From NCBI GenBank assembly GCA_963732405.1, contig CAVSZG010000001.1, positions 3,325,818 to 3,389,817 of the forward strand: a stretch of DNA of 64,000 bases, read 5' to 3'. Below, piece by piece: positions 8,845 to 16,947 of the stretch; position 1 is the first letter of the stretch, and the number at the start of each line of letters is the position of its first letter. Made by a program: the position numbers and the translations under genes. Under the pieces are notes generated by a model. That model was not told the origin of the DNA. It was given only the letters and a program-made list of their open reading frames with translations, and ran no database searches. The DNA is from JAUIAI01 sp963732405. Its GTDB lineage: Bacteria > Pseudomonadota > Gammaproteobacteria > Burkholderiales > Burkholderiaceae_E.

Positions 8845-10239
8845 GTGGTCGATTCCACACCAGGTGCGCGGTCGGTACCGGCTGCGCTGGCCGATCTGCT
8901 CGCCCGCCATCAGGCTGACTCACCGGCGTCAGCGCAGCGCTTCGTGGTCGGTTACAGCGGCGGGCTGGACTCGAGCGTGTTGTTGCATGCCCTGGTCGGA
9001 CAACTTGGCCCGGACCGGGTGATTGCGGTTCATGTGCATCATGGCCTGCAAGCCCAGGCCGATGCCTGGCTCGATCATTGCCGGGCCGGGGCGACGGCGC
9101 TCGGTTGCCGCTTCGAGTCGGCAGCGCTTGCCAGGGGGCAGGGGCAGACGCCCGACGGCCTGGAGGCCTGGGCACGCGAGGGGCGCCGACGGGTGTTGTT
9201 CGAGGCCTGTCGGCAAGCCGGTCAGGCGGCGGTATTGCTCGCGCATCATGCCGACGATCAGGTCGAAACGCTGTTGCTCAACTGGGGACGCGGCAGCGGA
9301 CCGGTCGGCATGGCCGGCATGCGCCTGCGCAGCCGGCAACAAGGCGTGTGGCTGCTGCGCCCGCTGTTGAATCTGCCACGCACCTGTCTGGCCGACTATG
9401 CGCAGGCGCAGGGCATCGTCTTCGTCGAAGACCCGTCCAACCACTCGCTGCTGATGCGGCGTAATCGCGTGCGCCATGAGCTCCTGCCGATCATGGACGA
9501 CATCTTTCCCGGATTTCGCGGCAATGTGTTGCGCGCCGCCGGACTGACCCGGCAATGGCTGGATACTGTCGAGGCCGACCCGGCCGTGCCCGGCCGCTCA
9601 TTCGATCGGCGTGTCTGGAGCAGCCTGGCGGCGCCTGAGATCGATCAACAGTTGCATCGATGGTTGACGACCCACGGCCTGCGCCCGGCGAGTGCGGCGC
9701 GCACCCGGCATCTGCGGGAACAACTGGTACACGGCAATGCCGCCTATGCCGAGGTGGCTCATGATGGCTGCCTGCTGCGCCGTTACCGGGACCGGATCAG
9801 CCTGGCATCGGCGGCCCTTGAGCCGGTTGCCAGCCAGCCCACGCCATTGGATTGGCAGGGTGAATCGCAGTTTCGCGTACCGGGCTGGCCCGGAAGGTGG
9901 TCAATTGGTCCGGCCCGGGCTGGCGAAGCCGGCCTGCCCGAACAGGTCTTGCACTGCGCCGATCTGATGGTTGTGCCGCTGCGCGCCAGTGCAGCGATCC
10001 GCGTGCGATCCGATGGTCCGCATCGGCGTCTGAAGCAGTTGTGTCAGGAAGCGGGAATTCCGGCCTGGCGACGGCGCCGATTGCCCATGCTGCAACAGGG
10101 CGATGAGGTGCTTTTCGTGGCCGGGCTGGGCCTGAACCGGTCATTCACGATGCAAGCGGGTCCAACCGGGCAGGACTCGCAGGGGCGACGATGCCCGACC
10201 CTGCTCACGGTTCACTACGAGCCCGATGACCCGGCGTGA
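8845..10239 (+). CDS. tilS: tRNA(Ile)-lysidine synthase
   Basis: A 464-residue N-type ATP-pyrophosphatase that converts C34 of tRNA-Ile(CAU) to lysidine. The PP-loop SGGLDSS appears in VVGYSGGLDSSVLLHAL, followed by HVHHGLQ, HHADDQVETLLLN and the RRNRVRHELLP motif typical of TilS. The TilS C-terminal domain contains HRRLKQLCQEAGIPAWRR. The GTG at 8845 is chosen because it gives a short leader four bases after accA; the open frame continues upstream inside accA in another frame of that gene. Likely co-transcribed with accA. Confidence 0.9.
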   Translation: MVDSTPGARSVPAALADLLARHQADSPASAQRFVVGYSGGLDSSVLLHALVGQLGPDRVIAVHVHHGLQAQADAWLDHCRAGATALGCRFESAALARGQGQTPDGLEAWAREGRRRVLFEACRQAGQAAVLLAHHADDQVETLLLNWGRGSGPVGMAGMRLRSRQQGVWLLRPLLNLPRTCLADYAQAQGIVFVEDPSNHSLLMRRNRVRHELLPIMDDIFPGFRGNVLRAAGLTRQWLDTVEADPAVPGRSFDRRVWSSLAAPEIDQQLHRWLTTHGLRPASAARTRHLREQLVHGNAAYAEVAHDGCLLRRYRDRISLASAALEPVASQPTPLDWQGESQFRVPGWPGRWSIGPARAGEAGLPEQVLHCADLMVVPLRASAAIRVRSDGPHRRLKQLCQEAGIPAWRRRRLPMLQQGDEVLFVAGLGLNRSFTMQAGPTGQDSQGRRCPTLLTVHYEPDDPA

Positions 10240-10254
10240 CGAGCCGCTTATACT
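10226..10254 (+). promoter_or_regulatory. Candidate sigma-70 promoter of lysC
   Basis: ATGACC (10226-10231), a 17-bp spacer and TATACT (10249-10254) overlap the tilS stop and precede the lysC ATG by 48 bp. The -10 is good and the -35 is moderate. Confidence 0.45.
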
Positions 10255-10301
10255 CTCGCGCTCGACTTCCTCTTCTGTGTGATCCACCGCCACGCCTAAC
10301 C

Positions 10302-11573
10302 ATGTCATTGATCGTTCATAAATATGGCGGCACCTCGATGGGCTCGATCGAGCGCATTCGACAGGTTGCCATCCGGGTCGCCAAATGGCAGGCCGCCGGC
10401 CATCGGGTCGTGGTGGTTCCCTCGGCAATGTCCGGTGAAACCAATCGCCTGCTCGCCCTGGCGGCGGAGCTCAATACCGATGGCACGGCCCAGGTCGACC
10501 GCGAGCTGGATTTCATCGCCGCAACGGGCGAGCAGGTCTCATCCGGTCTGCTGGCGCTGGCTTTGCTCAAGCTGGGCGTGCAGGCGATCGCACTGACCGG
10601 TTGGCAGGTGCCGGTGCGTACCGATGGCGAGCACAAGAAGGCGCGAATCGTCGAGATCGATGGTCGGCGGGTCCGCGAGGCGCTCGACCAGGGACAGGTG
10701 GTGGTCGTGACCGGATTCCAGGGGGTGAGCCCTGAGGGCGACATCACCACGCTGGGCCGTGGCGGCTCGGACACCTCGGCGGTGGCGATCGCCGCTGCTC
10801 TCGATGCCGATGAATGCCTGATCTTCACCGACGTGGACGGCGTGTACACGACCGATCCACGGGTCGTGGCCGAGGCCCGCCGGCTGCCGCGCATCACCTT
10901 TGAGGAGATGCTCGAGATGGCCAGCCTGGGCTCCAAGGTCCTGCAGATTCGTTCTGTCGAATTCGCCGGCAAGTACAAAGTCAAGACCCGCGTGCTCTCG
11001 AGCATGACGTCCGCGGACATTCCGATCGAACAAGAGGCCGAGTCCGGCACCCTGATCACCTTTGAAGAAGACGAAGCCATGGAAAAGGCCATCATCTCGG
11101 GCATCGCATTCAACCGCGACGAGGCAAAGATCACCCTGACCAAGGTGCCCGACACCCCCGGGGTTGCCTACCGGATCCTCGGGCCGATCGCCGAGGCGAA
11201 CATCGAGGTCGACATGATCATCCAGAATCAGTCGCTCGACGGCACCACCGATTTTTCATTCACGGTCCACCGGTCCGACTATGACAAGGCCATGGGCGTG
11301 TTGCGCGACCAGGTGGTGGCGGCGGTGGGCGTGGCCGACATCATTGGCGATCGCAAGATCTGCAAGGTGTCGGCGGTGGGCATCGGCATGCGCTCTCATG
11401 CCGGCGTGGCCAGCCGGATGTTCCGGGTCCTGTCCGAGGAGCGGATCAACATTCAGATGATCAGTACCTCGGAGATCAAGATCTCGGTGGTCATCGAAGA
11501 CAAATACCTGGAACTGGCGGTGCGCGCATTGCACCAGGCCTTCGAACTGGACCAGGAAACCACTGCCACATGA
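10302..11573 (+). CDS. lysC: Aspartate kinase
   Basis: A 423-residue monofunctional aspartokinase, first step of the lysine/threonine/methionine pathway. The kinase domain starts MSLIVHKYGGTSMGS and contains LDFIAATGEQVSSGLLA and GRGGSDTSAVAIAAAL. Two C-terminal ACT domains (about 265-423) should mediate feedback inhibition; QMISTSEIKISVVI is the conserved ACT2 strand. The length matches the lysine/threonine-sensitive class seen in Corynebacterium and betaproteobacteria. The start at 10302 is the family start, preceded by a TATACT box. A CGCCTG/CAGGCG hairpin follows the stop, without a T-run. Confidence 0.95.
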   Translation: MSLIVHKYGGTSMGSIERIRQVAIRVAKWQAAGHRVVVVPSAMSGETNRLLALAAELNTDGTAQVDRELDFIAATGEQVSSGLLALALLKLGVQAIALTGWQVPVRTDGEHKKARIVEIDGRRVREALDQGQVVVVTGFQGVSPEGDITTLGRGGSDTSAVAIAAALDADECLIFTDVDGVYTTDPRVVAEARRLPRITFEEMLEMASLGSKVLQIRSVEFAGKYKVKTRVLSSMTSADIPIEQEAESGTLITFEEDEAMEKAIISGIAFNRDEAKITLTKVPDTPGVAYRILGPIAEANIEVDMIIQNQSLDGTTDFSFTVHRSDYDKAMGVLRDQVVAAVGVADIIGDRKICKVSAVGIGMRSHAGVASRMFRVLSEERINIQMISTSEIKISVVIEDKYLELAVRALHQAFELDQETTAT

Positions 11574-11598
11574 CGCCTGCCGCCAGGCGCGCTACAAT
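11570..11598 (+). promoter_or_regulatory. Candidate promoter of tRNA-Ser
   Basis: ATGACG (11570-11575), a 17-bp spacer and TACAAT (11593-11598) lie about 56 bp before the mature tRNA 5' end. The -35 overlaps the end of lysC. Confidence 0.4.
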
Positions 11599-11653
11599 CG
11601 TCGGCTGAGCCGGCATCAAGCGCAGCGGCACCCAGCGCGTTATTGGCATGCCC

Positions 11654-11746
11654 GGAGACGTGGCCGAGTGGTCGAAGGCACTCCCCTGCTAAGGGAGCAT
11701 GCGGTCAAAAACTGCATCGAGGGTTCGAATCCCTCCGTCTCCGCCA
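11654..11746 (+). tRNA. tRNA-Ser(GCU)
   Basis: A class II tRNA of 90 nt plus an encoded CCA. The acceptor stem GGAGACG pairs with CGTCTCC. The D-arm (GGCCGAGTGGTCGAAGGC) is followed by an anticodon loop holding GCT between CTCCC and GGGAG. A long variable arm, typical of serine tRNAs, precedes the T-arm GGGTTCGAATCCC. tRNA-Ser after lysC is a conserved betaproteobacterial placement. Its T-arm sequence recurs at 13844-13854, which suggests use as an integration site. Confidence 0.96.
11723..11733 (+). repeat. Left copy of 11-bp att-like direct repeat
   Basis: GTTCGAATCCC in the tRNA-Ser T-arm. The same 11 bp recur at 13844-13854, and the two copies bracket the AraC/EamA segment. The match is short and T-arms are conserved, so this is weak evidence for integration on its own. 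Confidence 0.35.
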
Positions 11747-11749
11747 GGA

Positions 11750-12130
11750 TCACTTCGACGTCGGTCCAGGTCGTTCGAACAATTTCAATCCGTTCGCTTC
11801 CTTGGGGCACTTCTTGAACACCTTCCGGACCTGACTGGCTTCCTCCTGGGCTTCAATGTCTTTGAGGTAGTACAGGACCTTCCTCACGATTTTCAAAAAC
11901 GGCGGTCCCTCGCTGACGCAGCGTCTGTGCCGTACGCATGCGACTGAGCACACCCAGCGATCGGCAAGCATTTTTTCGATCGGAGGCGGCTTCCAGCCAG
12001 AACCAGCCCTTGCACAGAGCGCTGGTGTCAATCCCCTGTTCGCTCAACTTGTATTGCTCGTTGTCCGCCATCAGCTGGTTGATTGCGTTTCCGCATCCCT
12101 GGAAGCGACGTCGGTTAGTTGATATTCTCC
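11750..12130 (-). pseudogene. Possible decayed coding region beside tRNA-Ser
   Basis: The 388 bp between tRNA-Ser and the AraC gene contain no intact recognisable gene. On the minus strand, two overlapping frames look protein-like and would join by one frameshift near 11890-11900: an upstream part containing MADNEQYKLSEQGIDTSALC and a downstream part containing YYLKDIEAQEEASQVRKVFK. I recognise neither. The position next to a tRNA 3' end fits debris of an integrated element, but this is inference. Confidence 0.25.
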
Positions 12131-12134
12131 GACA

Positions 12135-12815
12135 ATGACGCCACCCCTTATAGACACCAAATCTGTACGTCGCTACGACCGCGAAGTTGGCAAGCACACC
12201 CATGATCACGCGCAGGTGCTGTTCGGCATCAACGGAACGCTGCACGTCGAGGTTGAAGGCCTTGGAGCCTTGGTCGATCCCTCCTCGGGACTTGTGGTCC
12301 CACCAGGCGCCAGCCATACTTACTGTGCAGATCGCACGGCCCGGGTTCTGGTGCTCGATGACCTGACCGGACCTGCAACGAGCCGTGTTCGACGATTTGC
12401 GTTGCCGCAAGGCTGGCAGAACCGAGAACTGGGTACTGACGCCCTGGTTGAAACCCTGTTAAATGCGTCGACGATCCGCACGCGGCGTAGGCTGGACCTT
12501 GAAGCATTGAGCGAGTGCGTCGACGCGGATCTGGGGCGGGCGTGGACCGTGGCCGACCTGGCTGCGGTCTGCTGCCTCAGCCCCCAAAGGCTGCGAGCTC
12601 GGTTTGCCCAGGCTCTCAGTCAATCGCCGCTGGCTTTTGTAAGAGGCAGAAGGCTCAACCGAGCCGAAGAACTGCTTCGACGAGGCTTCTCCCTTGAGAC
12701 CGTCGCGCTGCAAGTCGGTTACGGCGCGGCCAGTGCGTTGTCAGCAGCGCTTCGCCGTGATCGGGACACTGGAGCTCAATCGCTCCGGAAAAGACGAGCG
12801 TTTCTCGAAAGTTGA
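12135..12815 (+). CDS. AraC-family transcriptional regulator
   Basis: A 226-residue regulator with an N-terminal cupin-like sensor domain (about 1-90; HTHDHAQVLFGINGTLHVEVEG) and a C-terminal AraC double helix-turn-helix (about 125-215; WTVADLAAVCCLSPQRLRAR and SLETVALQVGYGAASALSAA). It very likely controls the EamA exporter that starts 19 bp downstream on the same strand. Small cupin-AraC regulators next to DMT exporters are common in proteobacteria. The ligand is unknown. It belongs to the accessory segment beside tRNA-Ser. Confidence 0.82.
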   Translation: MTPPLIDTKSVRRYDREVGKHTHDHAQVLFGINGTLHVEVEGLGALVDPSSGLVVPPGASHTYCADRTARVLVLDDLTGPATSRVRRFALPQGWQNRELGTDALVETLLNASTIRTRRRLDLEALSECVDADLGRAWTVADLAAVCCLSPQRLRARFAQALSQSPLAFVRGRRLNRAEELLRRGFSLETVALQVGYGAASALSAALRRDRDTGAQSLRKRRAFLES

Positions 12816-12834
12816 ATCTGCTGGCGGCCGCAGA

Positions 12835-13737
12835 ATGCCGACCATGCAAATTACTCCTCATCCACTTCTTGGCGTTGCCTGTGTGGTGGGCGCCGCCATT
12901 CTCTGGGGCACCACCGGCACCTCCCAGGCTCTAGCCGGCGGCTCACTCTCGTCTCTCTGGTTTGGTGCCCTTCGGCTGCTGTTTGCCGCCGTGTCCTTCT
13001 TGGTGTTTGCCGCAGCGACAGGGGCGCTGAATCGCCGCGCATGGGAAGGTTTGGCACCTGGCGCGGCCGTTGGCGCAGGGCTGTGCATGGCCGCTTACAA
13101 CCTGACCTTCTTTGCGGGGGTGAAATTGGCCGGAGTGGGCATCGGCACAGCGATCGCTTTGGGCAGCGGCCCCATATGGGCGGGCGTGTTGCAGGCGGTG
13201 TTCCAGCGTCAAGCGCCGACCACGGCTTGGTGGGTGGCAACTATCGTCGCAATTGCGGGCGGTGTACTGCTGTCTCTGGGTGGAGGGTCTCAGGCCATGT
13301 CACCTTTGGGGATTGCCCTGTGTTTGGGGTCGGGCCTGTCTTACGCCGTCTACGCACTGTTGAACCAACGCATGGTCAGTCATGCGCCGGCATCCTCAAT
13401 TGCCCTGGCCGCATTTGGCGTAGCATCACTGGTGGCTCTTCCTGTGGCAGCCTTTCAAGCAGGATGGCCCAGCCTTGATGGGCGTGATTTCACAGCCGTT
13501 ATATACACGGGCGTGGTCACCGCCGGCGTTGGGTATCTGCTGTTCAGCTTTGCGCTGCACCACATTCGGCCCGCGACGGCCGTGACATTGGCGCTGATTG
13601 AACCGGTCGTGGCCTTTATGCTGGCAGTGCTGTTGCTGAACGAGCCGACGAGCATTGCCGCGTTCAGCGGTCTGGCGCTGGTCTTGGCAGGTGTGCTTGG
13701 AGTGGTAAGGTCTGAGCTTTTAATCCAGCGCAAATAG
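12835..13737 (+). CDS. EamA/DMT-family transporter
   Basis: A 300-residue drug/metabolite transporter with ten predicted membrane helices formed by two EamA repeats (about 10-140 and 155-290). Telling stretches are GAAILWGTTGTSQALA, the SGLSYAVYALLNQRMV start of repeat two, and the closing ALIEPVVAFMLAVLLLNEP with GLALVLAGVLGVVR. Members export amino acids, metabolites or drugs; no substrate can be predicted. The start at 12835 (MPTMQITP) gives a short N terminus before helix 1; 12844 is an alternative. Probably in an operon with the AraC gene. Confidence 0.87.
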   Translation: MPTMQITPHPLLGVACVVGAAILWGTTGTSQALAGGSLSSLWFGALRLLFAAVSFLVFAAATGALNRRAWEGLAPGAAVGAGLCMAAYNLTFFAGVKLAGVGIGTAIALGSGPIWAGVLQAVFQRQAPTTAWWVATIVAIAGGVLLSLGGGSQAMSPLGIALCLGSGLSYAVYALLNQRMVSHAPASSIALAAFGVASLVALPVAAFQAGWPSLDGRDFTAVIYTGVVTAGVGYLLFSFALHHIRPATAVTLALIEPVVAFMLAVLLLNEPTSIAAFSGLALVLAGVLGVVRSELLIQRK

Positions 13738-13799
13738 TGTGTTGGTCTCTGGCTTGAATCGCGTCAGGCGACAAAAACGGGATTCGATGGGTTTGGCCT

Positions 13800-13866
13800 A
13801 GGAACTGCTCTGGGTTTGAAGCCAGCCCAGGCCGGGGAGGGTCGTTCGAATCCCCGAACCCACCAA
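13800..13866 (+). other. tRNA-like 3' end remnant
   Basis: GGGTCGTTCGAATCCCCGAACCCACCA resembles a T-arm, acceptor strand and CCA, but two bases are missing between the T-stem and CCA for a normal tRNA, and no anticodon arm is seen upstream. GTTCGAATCCC (13844-13854) repeats the tRNA-Ser T-arm. It could be the right end of the accessory segment. (The quoted stretch is split here as GGGTCGTTCGAATCCC and CGAACCCACCA.). Confidence 0.3.
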
Positions 13867-13869
13867 AAA

Positions 13870-13975
13870 ACGATGCTTCCGGACCTGAGCAGGTTGTTGC
13901 GGCCACGATCACTGCGCCGCCAATCATGCTGGTCGATATGCCTGAGTGAAGGCGCTCTGTGAGCGGCAGATTGGC
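13870..13975 (-). pseudogene. Possible 3' remnant of a second EamA transporter gene
   Basis: The minus strand encodes NLPLTERLHSGISTSMIGG followed by AVIVAATTCSG, which resembles the last loop and helix of EamA proteins (family pattern: GERL, spacer, GGALILAG). No other part of such a gene is present. The rest of the 13738-14028 spacer shows nothing else I can support. Confidence 0.3.
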
Positions 13976-14028
13976 GGTTGTCTCATTGCGCACACGCACC
14001 AGCAAGCGATTCAGCGCCTCCGACCTCC

Positions 14029-14322
14029 TCAGCCGGGCGAGCCGAGCAGACTCTCCATCTCTTTCTCGCCGAAGCCGCGCATTGTCGTGGTCCGAAGATT
14101 TCCCTGGGCCGCCAGGGCAAGCGTGGCCCTGGTCAGGGTCTCGTCGTCCGGTGCCTCCACCGTCAACACCACGTCGTATTGCCCGAGGGTAAAAAACCAC
14201 TCGCGTGCGTTCACGCCCATCGCCGCGAATGCCTCGCGCGCTTCGCGCGAGCGCTTGACCGTGTTCCTGACGTCGCGCGCTCCCTGGTCGGTCCAGTTAC
14301 CCAACAAGACATATTTACCCAT
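14029..14322 (-). CDS. GYD-domain protein
   Basis: A 97-residue protein of the GYD family (small ferredoxin-like-fold proteins of unknown function). It starts MGKYVLLGNWTDQGARDVRN and carries the central FFTLGQYDVVLTVEAPDDE segment that gives the family its G-x-Y-D pattern. The ATG at 14322 has a strong AGGAG seven bases upstream. It is the last gene of the ndh-cioAB-DUF2474 series, 55 bp after the DUF2474 stop. The placement suggests a role tied to the oxidase or to quinol oxidation, but this is only association. Confidence 0.78.
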   Translation of the reverse strand: MGKYVLLGNWTDQGARDVRNTVKRSREAREAFAAMGVNAREWFFTLGQYDVVLTVEAPDDETLTRATLALAAQGNLRTTTMRGFGEKEMESLLGSPG

Positions 14323-14377
14323 GGTGATTCTCCTTTGAAAAGTGAAGTCTCTACACAAGCTCTGCTGACGGCATCCC

Positions 14378-14521
14378 TCAGGCGAGCCCGACTGCGTGCA
14401 TCAAACTGCGCAAGAACCACGCCACAATGCCCATGCTCGCCACCCCGGCCAGCCAGAACAGCCCGAGCCACGCAAGGCGATGCAGCCATTGCTGCCTGGG
14501 ACGTTGCAGCACCGGCCGCAT
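14378..14521 (-). CDS. DUF2474/CydX-like small oxidase subunit
   Basis: A 47-residue protein with one predicted membrane helix (LAWLGLFWLAGVASMGIVAW) after a basic N terminus. Its start codon overlaps the cioB stop in an ATGA arrangement, the usual sign of tight coupling. Single-helix peptides of the DUF2474/CydX/YbgT type follow cydB or cioB genes and help assemble or stabilise bd-type oxidases in the inner membrane. Confidence 0.8.
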   Translation of the reverse strand: MRPVLQRPRQQWLHRLAWLGLFWLAGVASMGIVAWFLRSLMHAVGLA

Positions 14522-15540
14522 CAGTGGTACCCATCGCCGGCGCGCACTTTGCCGCGGAAGATCCAATAGCCCCAGGCCGTATACATCAGGATCAACGGGA
14601 TCACGAACAGCGCACCCACCAGCGCGAAGCCCAGACTTTCGGGCGGGCCCGCCGCGGCGTTAATGGACAGGCTCGGCGGCACGATCAGCGGCCAGAGGCT
14701 GATGCCCAGGCCGCTGTAACCCAGGAATACGAGCAGCAGCGTGAGCACAAAGGGGGCCGAGTCGTTCCGGCCGGCCTGTGAGGTGGATAAGGATCGCAAC
14801 AGGGCGGCGGTCGCCAGGAGCACCAGCAGTGGCACAGGGGCGAACAGGGCGATGTTGGGCCAACTGAACCAGCGATCGGCGACGTAGCTGTGCGCCAACG
14901 GTGTCCACAAACTGATCGCGGCGATGAAGGCCAGCAGTACCCAGGCCAGGCTCCTGGCCAAAAGCCGCATGCGCAACTGCAGCAGGCCGTCGGTCTTGAG
15001 TACCAGCCACGCGGCACCCAGCAGCGCATAAACAGCCAGCAGGCCGACGCCGGTAAAGAGGGCGAATGGCGTCAGCCAGTCGAGCCCGCCGCCGGCATAG
15101 CGACCCTCCTTGACGGCGATGCCGGCGATGAACGAGCCGAGCACGATTCCCTGGCAGAGAGTGGCCAGTAACGAGCCACCGATGAAGGCGCGGTCCCACC
15201 AGACGCGGTGCTCAGCGTTGGCCTTGAAGCGGAACTCGAAGGCCACACCACGAAAGATCAGGCCGATCAGCATGCCGATCAGCGGCAGATACAACGCGCT
15301 CAGAATGATGGCGTAGGCGACAGGAAACGCGGCGAGCAGCCCGGCACCACCCAGAACGAGCCAGGTCTCGTTGCCGTCCCAGACCGGCGCGACGGTATTC
15401 ATCATGACATCACGTTCTTCCGTCGACTTGAAGAATGGAAACAGCAGCCCGATGCCGAGATCGAAGCCGTCCATCACCACATACATCATGACCCCGAAGA
15501 GAATGATGACAGCCCAGAGTAGCGGAAGGTCGATGCCCAT
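14521..15540 (-). CDS. cioB: Cyanide-insensitive bd-type ubiquinol oxidase subunit II
   Basis: A 339-residue CydB/CioB with about eight predicted membrane helices. Family stretches: VMDGFDLGIGLLFPF near the start, VAPVWDGNETWLVLGGAGLL, and GLGISLWPLIVPP in the C-terminal half. With subunit I it oxidises ubiquinol and reduces O2 to water without pumping protons. ATG 15540 lies two bases after the cioA stop; a TTG at 15546 overlapping that stop is an alternative start. It is followed by the overlapping DUF2474 gene. Confidence 0.92.
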   Translation of the reverse strand: MGIDLPLLWAVIILFGVMMYVVMDGFDLGIGLLFPFFKSTEERDVMMNTVAPVWDGNETWLVLGGAGLLAAFPVAYAIILSALYLPLIGMLIGLIFRGVAFEFRFKANAEHRVWWDRAFIGGSLLATLCQGIVLGSFIAGIAVKEGRYAGGGLDWLTPFALFTGVGLLAVYALLGAAWLVLKTDGLLQLRMRLLARSLAWVLLAFIAAISLWTPLAHSYVADRWFSWPNIALFAPVPLLVLLATAALLRSLSTSQAGRNDSAPFVLTLLLVFLGYSGLGISLWPLIVPPSLSINAAAGPPESLGFALVGALFVIPLILMYTAWGYWIFRGKVRAGDGYH

Positions 15541-15542
15541 GC

Positions 15543-16931
15543 TCAACTCGGCTCTGCGGCCAGCGGGCGCGCCACCAGCGCAGTTCCCGCTGGTCCGGCG
15601 GGCGACTCATGCGGCATGGCACCTTGCACCGGGCCCTTGGCGATCAGTTTGATCAGGTAGCCGGTACCGGCACCGAAGACCAACAGGTAGACAATGACGA
15701 AAATCGCCAGGCTCAGGCCCACTTGTGCAGCCGACACCGGTGAGACCGCATCGGCCGTGCGCATCACGCCATAGATGATCCATGGTTGACGGCCTATCTC
15801 GGTGGTGAACCAGCCTGCCAGCAGAGCGACCAGTCCGCTGGGGCCCATCAGCAGAACGAAGCGCAGGAAAGCCTTTGATCGATATAGGCGGCCGCCCCGG
15901 CGCAGCAGCAGTCCGACGAAGGCCAGCATCAGCATCAACATCCCCAGACCGACCATCACGCGGAAGGTCCAGAAGACGATCGTCGAATTGGGTCGATCGG
16001 CTTTCGGGAAGTCTTTCAAGGCCGGTATCGGGCCGTCCCAGGTGTGGGTCAGCAGCAGACTGCCCAGGTGCGGAACCTCAACCTTCCAATGCGTCTCTTC
16101 GGCATCCATATCGGGCCAGCCGAACAGTATCAGCGGCACGCCTTCCCCTGGATGATTCTCCCAGTGGCCTTCGATCGCCGCCAGCTTGGCGGGTTGGTGC
16201 TTCAGCGTGTTCAGCCCATGCATGTCGCCCACGAAGGCCTGCAATGGCGCGATGGCCAGCAGCATCCACAGTGCCATTGACAGCATCATGCGCACCGCTT
16301 CGCTGTCGCGTCGGCGCAGCAGATGCCAGGCCGCGCTGGCACCCACGACGAGTGCGGTGGCGATGAACGCCGCCAGCACCATGTGCGTGAGGCGGTATGG
16401 AAACGAGGGATTGAAGATGACCGCCAGCCAATCGACCGGGACCACCCGGCCATCGATGATGGCATGACCCTGCGGTGTATGCATCCAGCTATTGGATGCG
16501 AGTATCCAGGTCGAGGAGATCAATGTACCGAGTGCCACTGCGACGGTGGACAGGAAGTGCAGGCCTGGCCCGACCCGCTGCATCCCGAACAGCATCACGC
16601 CCAGGAAACCCGCTTCGAGGAAAAAGGCAGTCAACACCTCGTAGGCCAGTAGTGGCCCGGTGATGCCGCCGGCAAAGCGGGAGAACTCGCTCCAGTTGGT
16701 GCCGAACTGGTAAGCCATCACCAGTCCTGACACCACGCCCATGCCGAAGGCCACGGCAAAAACCTTGGACCAGAACGCGTAGAGGTCCCAGTAGACCTGC
16801 CTGCCGGTGCGCAGCCAGAGCCCCTCGAGTACCGCCAGGTAGCTTGCCAGGCCGATCGTCAGGCCAGGAAATACGATATGGAACGACACCGTGAAGCCGA
16901 ACTGGATGCGGGCGAGCAACAGGGCGTCCAT
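15543..16931 (-). CDS. cioA: Cyanide-insensitive bd-type ubiquinol oxidase subunit I
   Basis: A 462-residue CydA/CioA. The heme ligand His lies in RIQFGFTVSFHIVFPGLTIG (about residue 18), and quinol-site residues are in the Q-loop. GWFTTEIGRQPW is present. The Q-loop is short and the protein is about 60 residues shorter than E. coli CydA, which places it in the CIO (short Q-loop) branch. The start MDALLLARIQFG is the family start; the frame upstream is noise. The gene begins 16 bp after ndh, so electrons can pass NADH to NDH-2 to quinone to CIO within one unit. Confidence 0.93.
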   Translation of the reverse strand: MDALLLARIQFGFTVSFHIVFPGLTIGLASYLAVLEGLWLRTGRQVYWDLYAFWSKVFAVAFGMGVVSGLVMAYQFGTNWSEFSRFAGGITGPLLAYEVLTAFFLEAGFLGVMLFGMQRVGPGLHFLSTVAVALGTLISSTWILASNSWMHTPQGHAIIDGRVVPVDWLAVIFNPSFPYRLTHMVLAAFIATALVVGASAAWHLLRRRDSEAVRMMLSMALWMLLAIAPLQAFVGDMHGLNTLKHQPAKLAAIEGHWENHPGEGVPLILFGWPDMDAEETHWKVEVPHLGSLLLTHTWDGPIPALKDFPKADRPNSTIVFWTFRVMVGLGMLMLMLAFVGLLLRRGGRLYRSKAFLRFVLLMGPSGLVALLAGWFTTEIGRQPWIIYGVMRTADAVSPVSAAQVGLSLAIFVIVYLLVFGAGTGYLIKLIAKGPVQGAMPHESPAGPAGTALVARPLAAEPS

Positions 16932-16947
16932 GCGTCGGCTTCCGGTG

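Noticed and set aside
7572..8858. 428-codon frame antisense to accA
   Set aside because: accA on the plus strand is intact and conserved; the antisense product has no recognisable features.
13800..13866. Complete second tRNA gene
   Set aside because: The T-arm to CCA distance is two bases short and no anticodon or D-arm can be folded.
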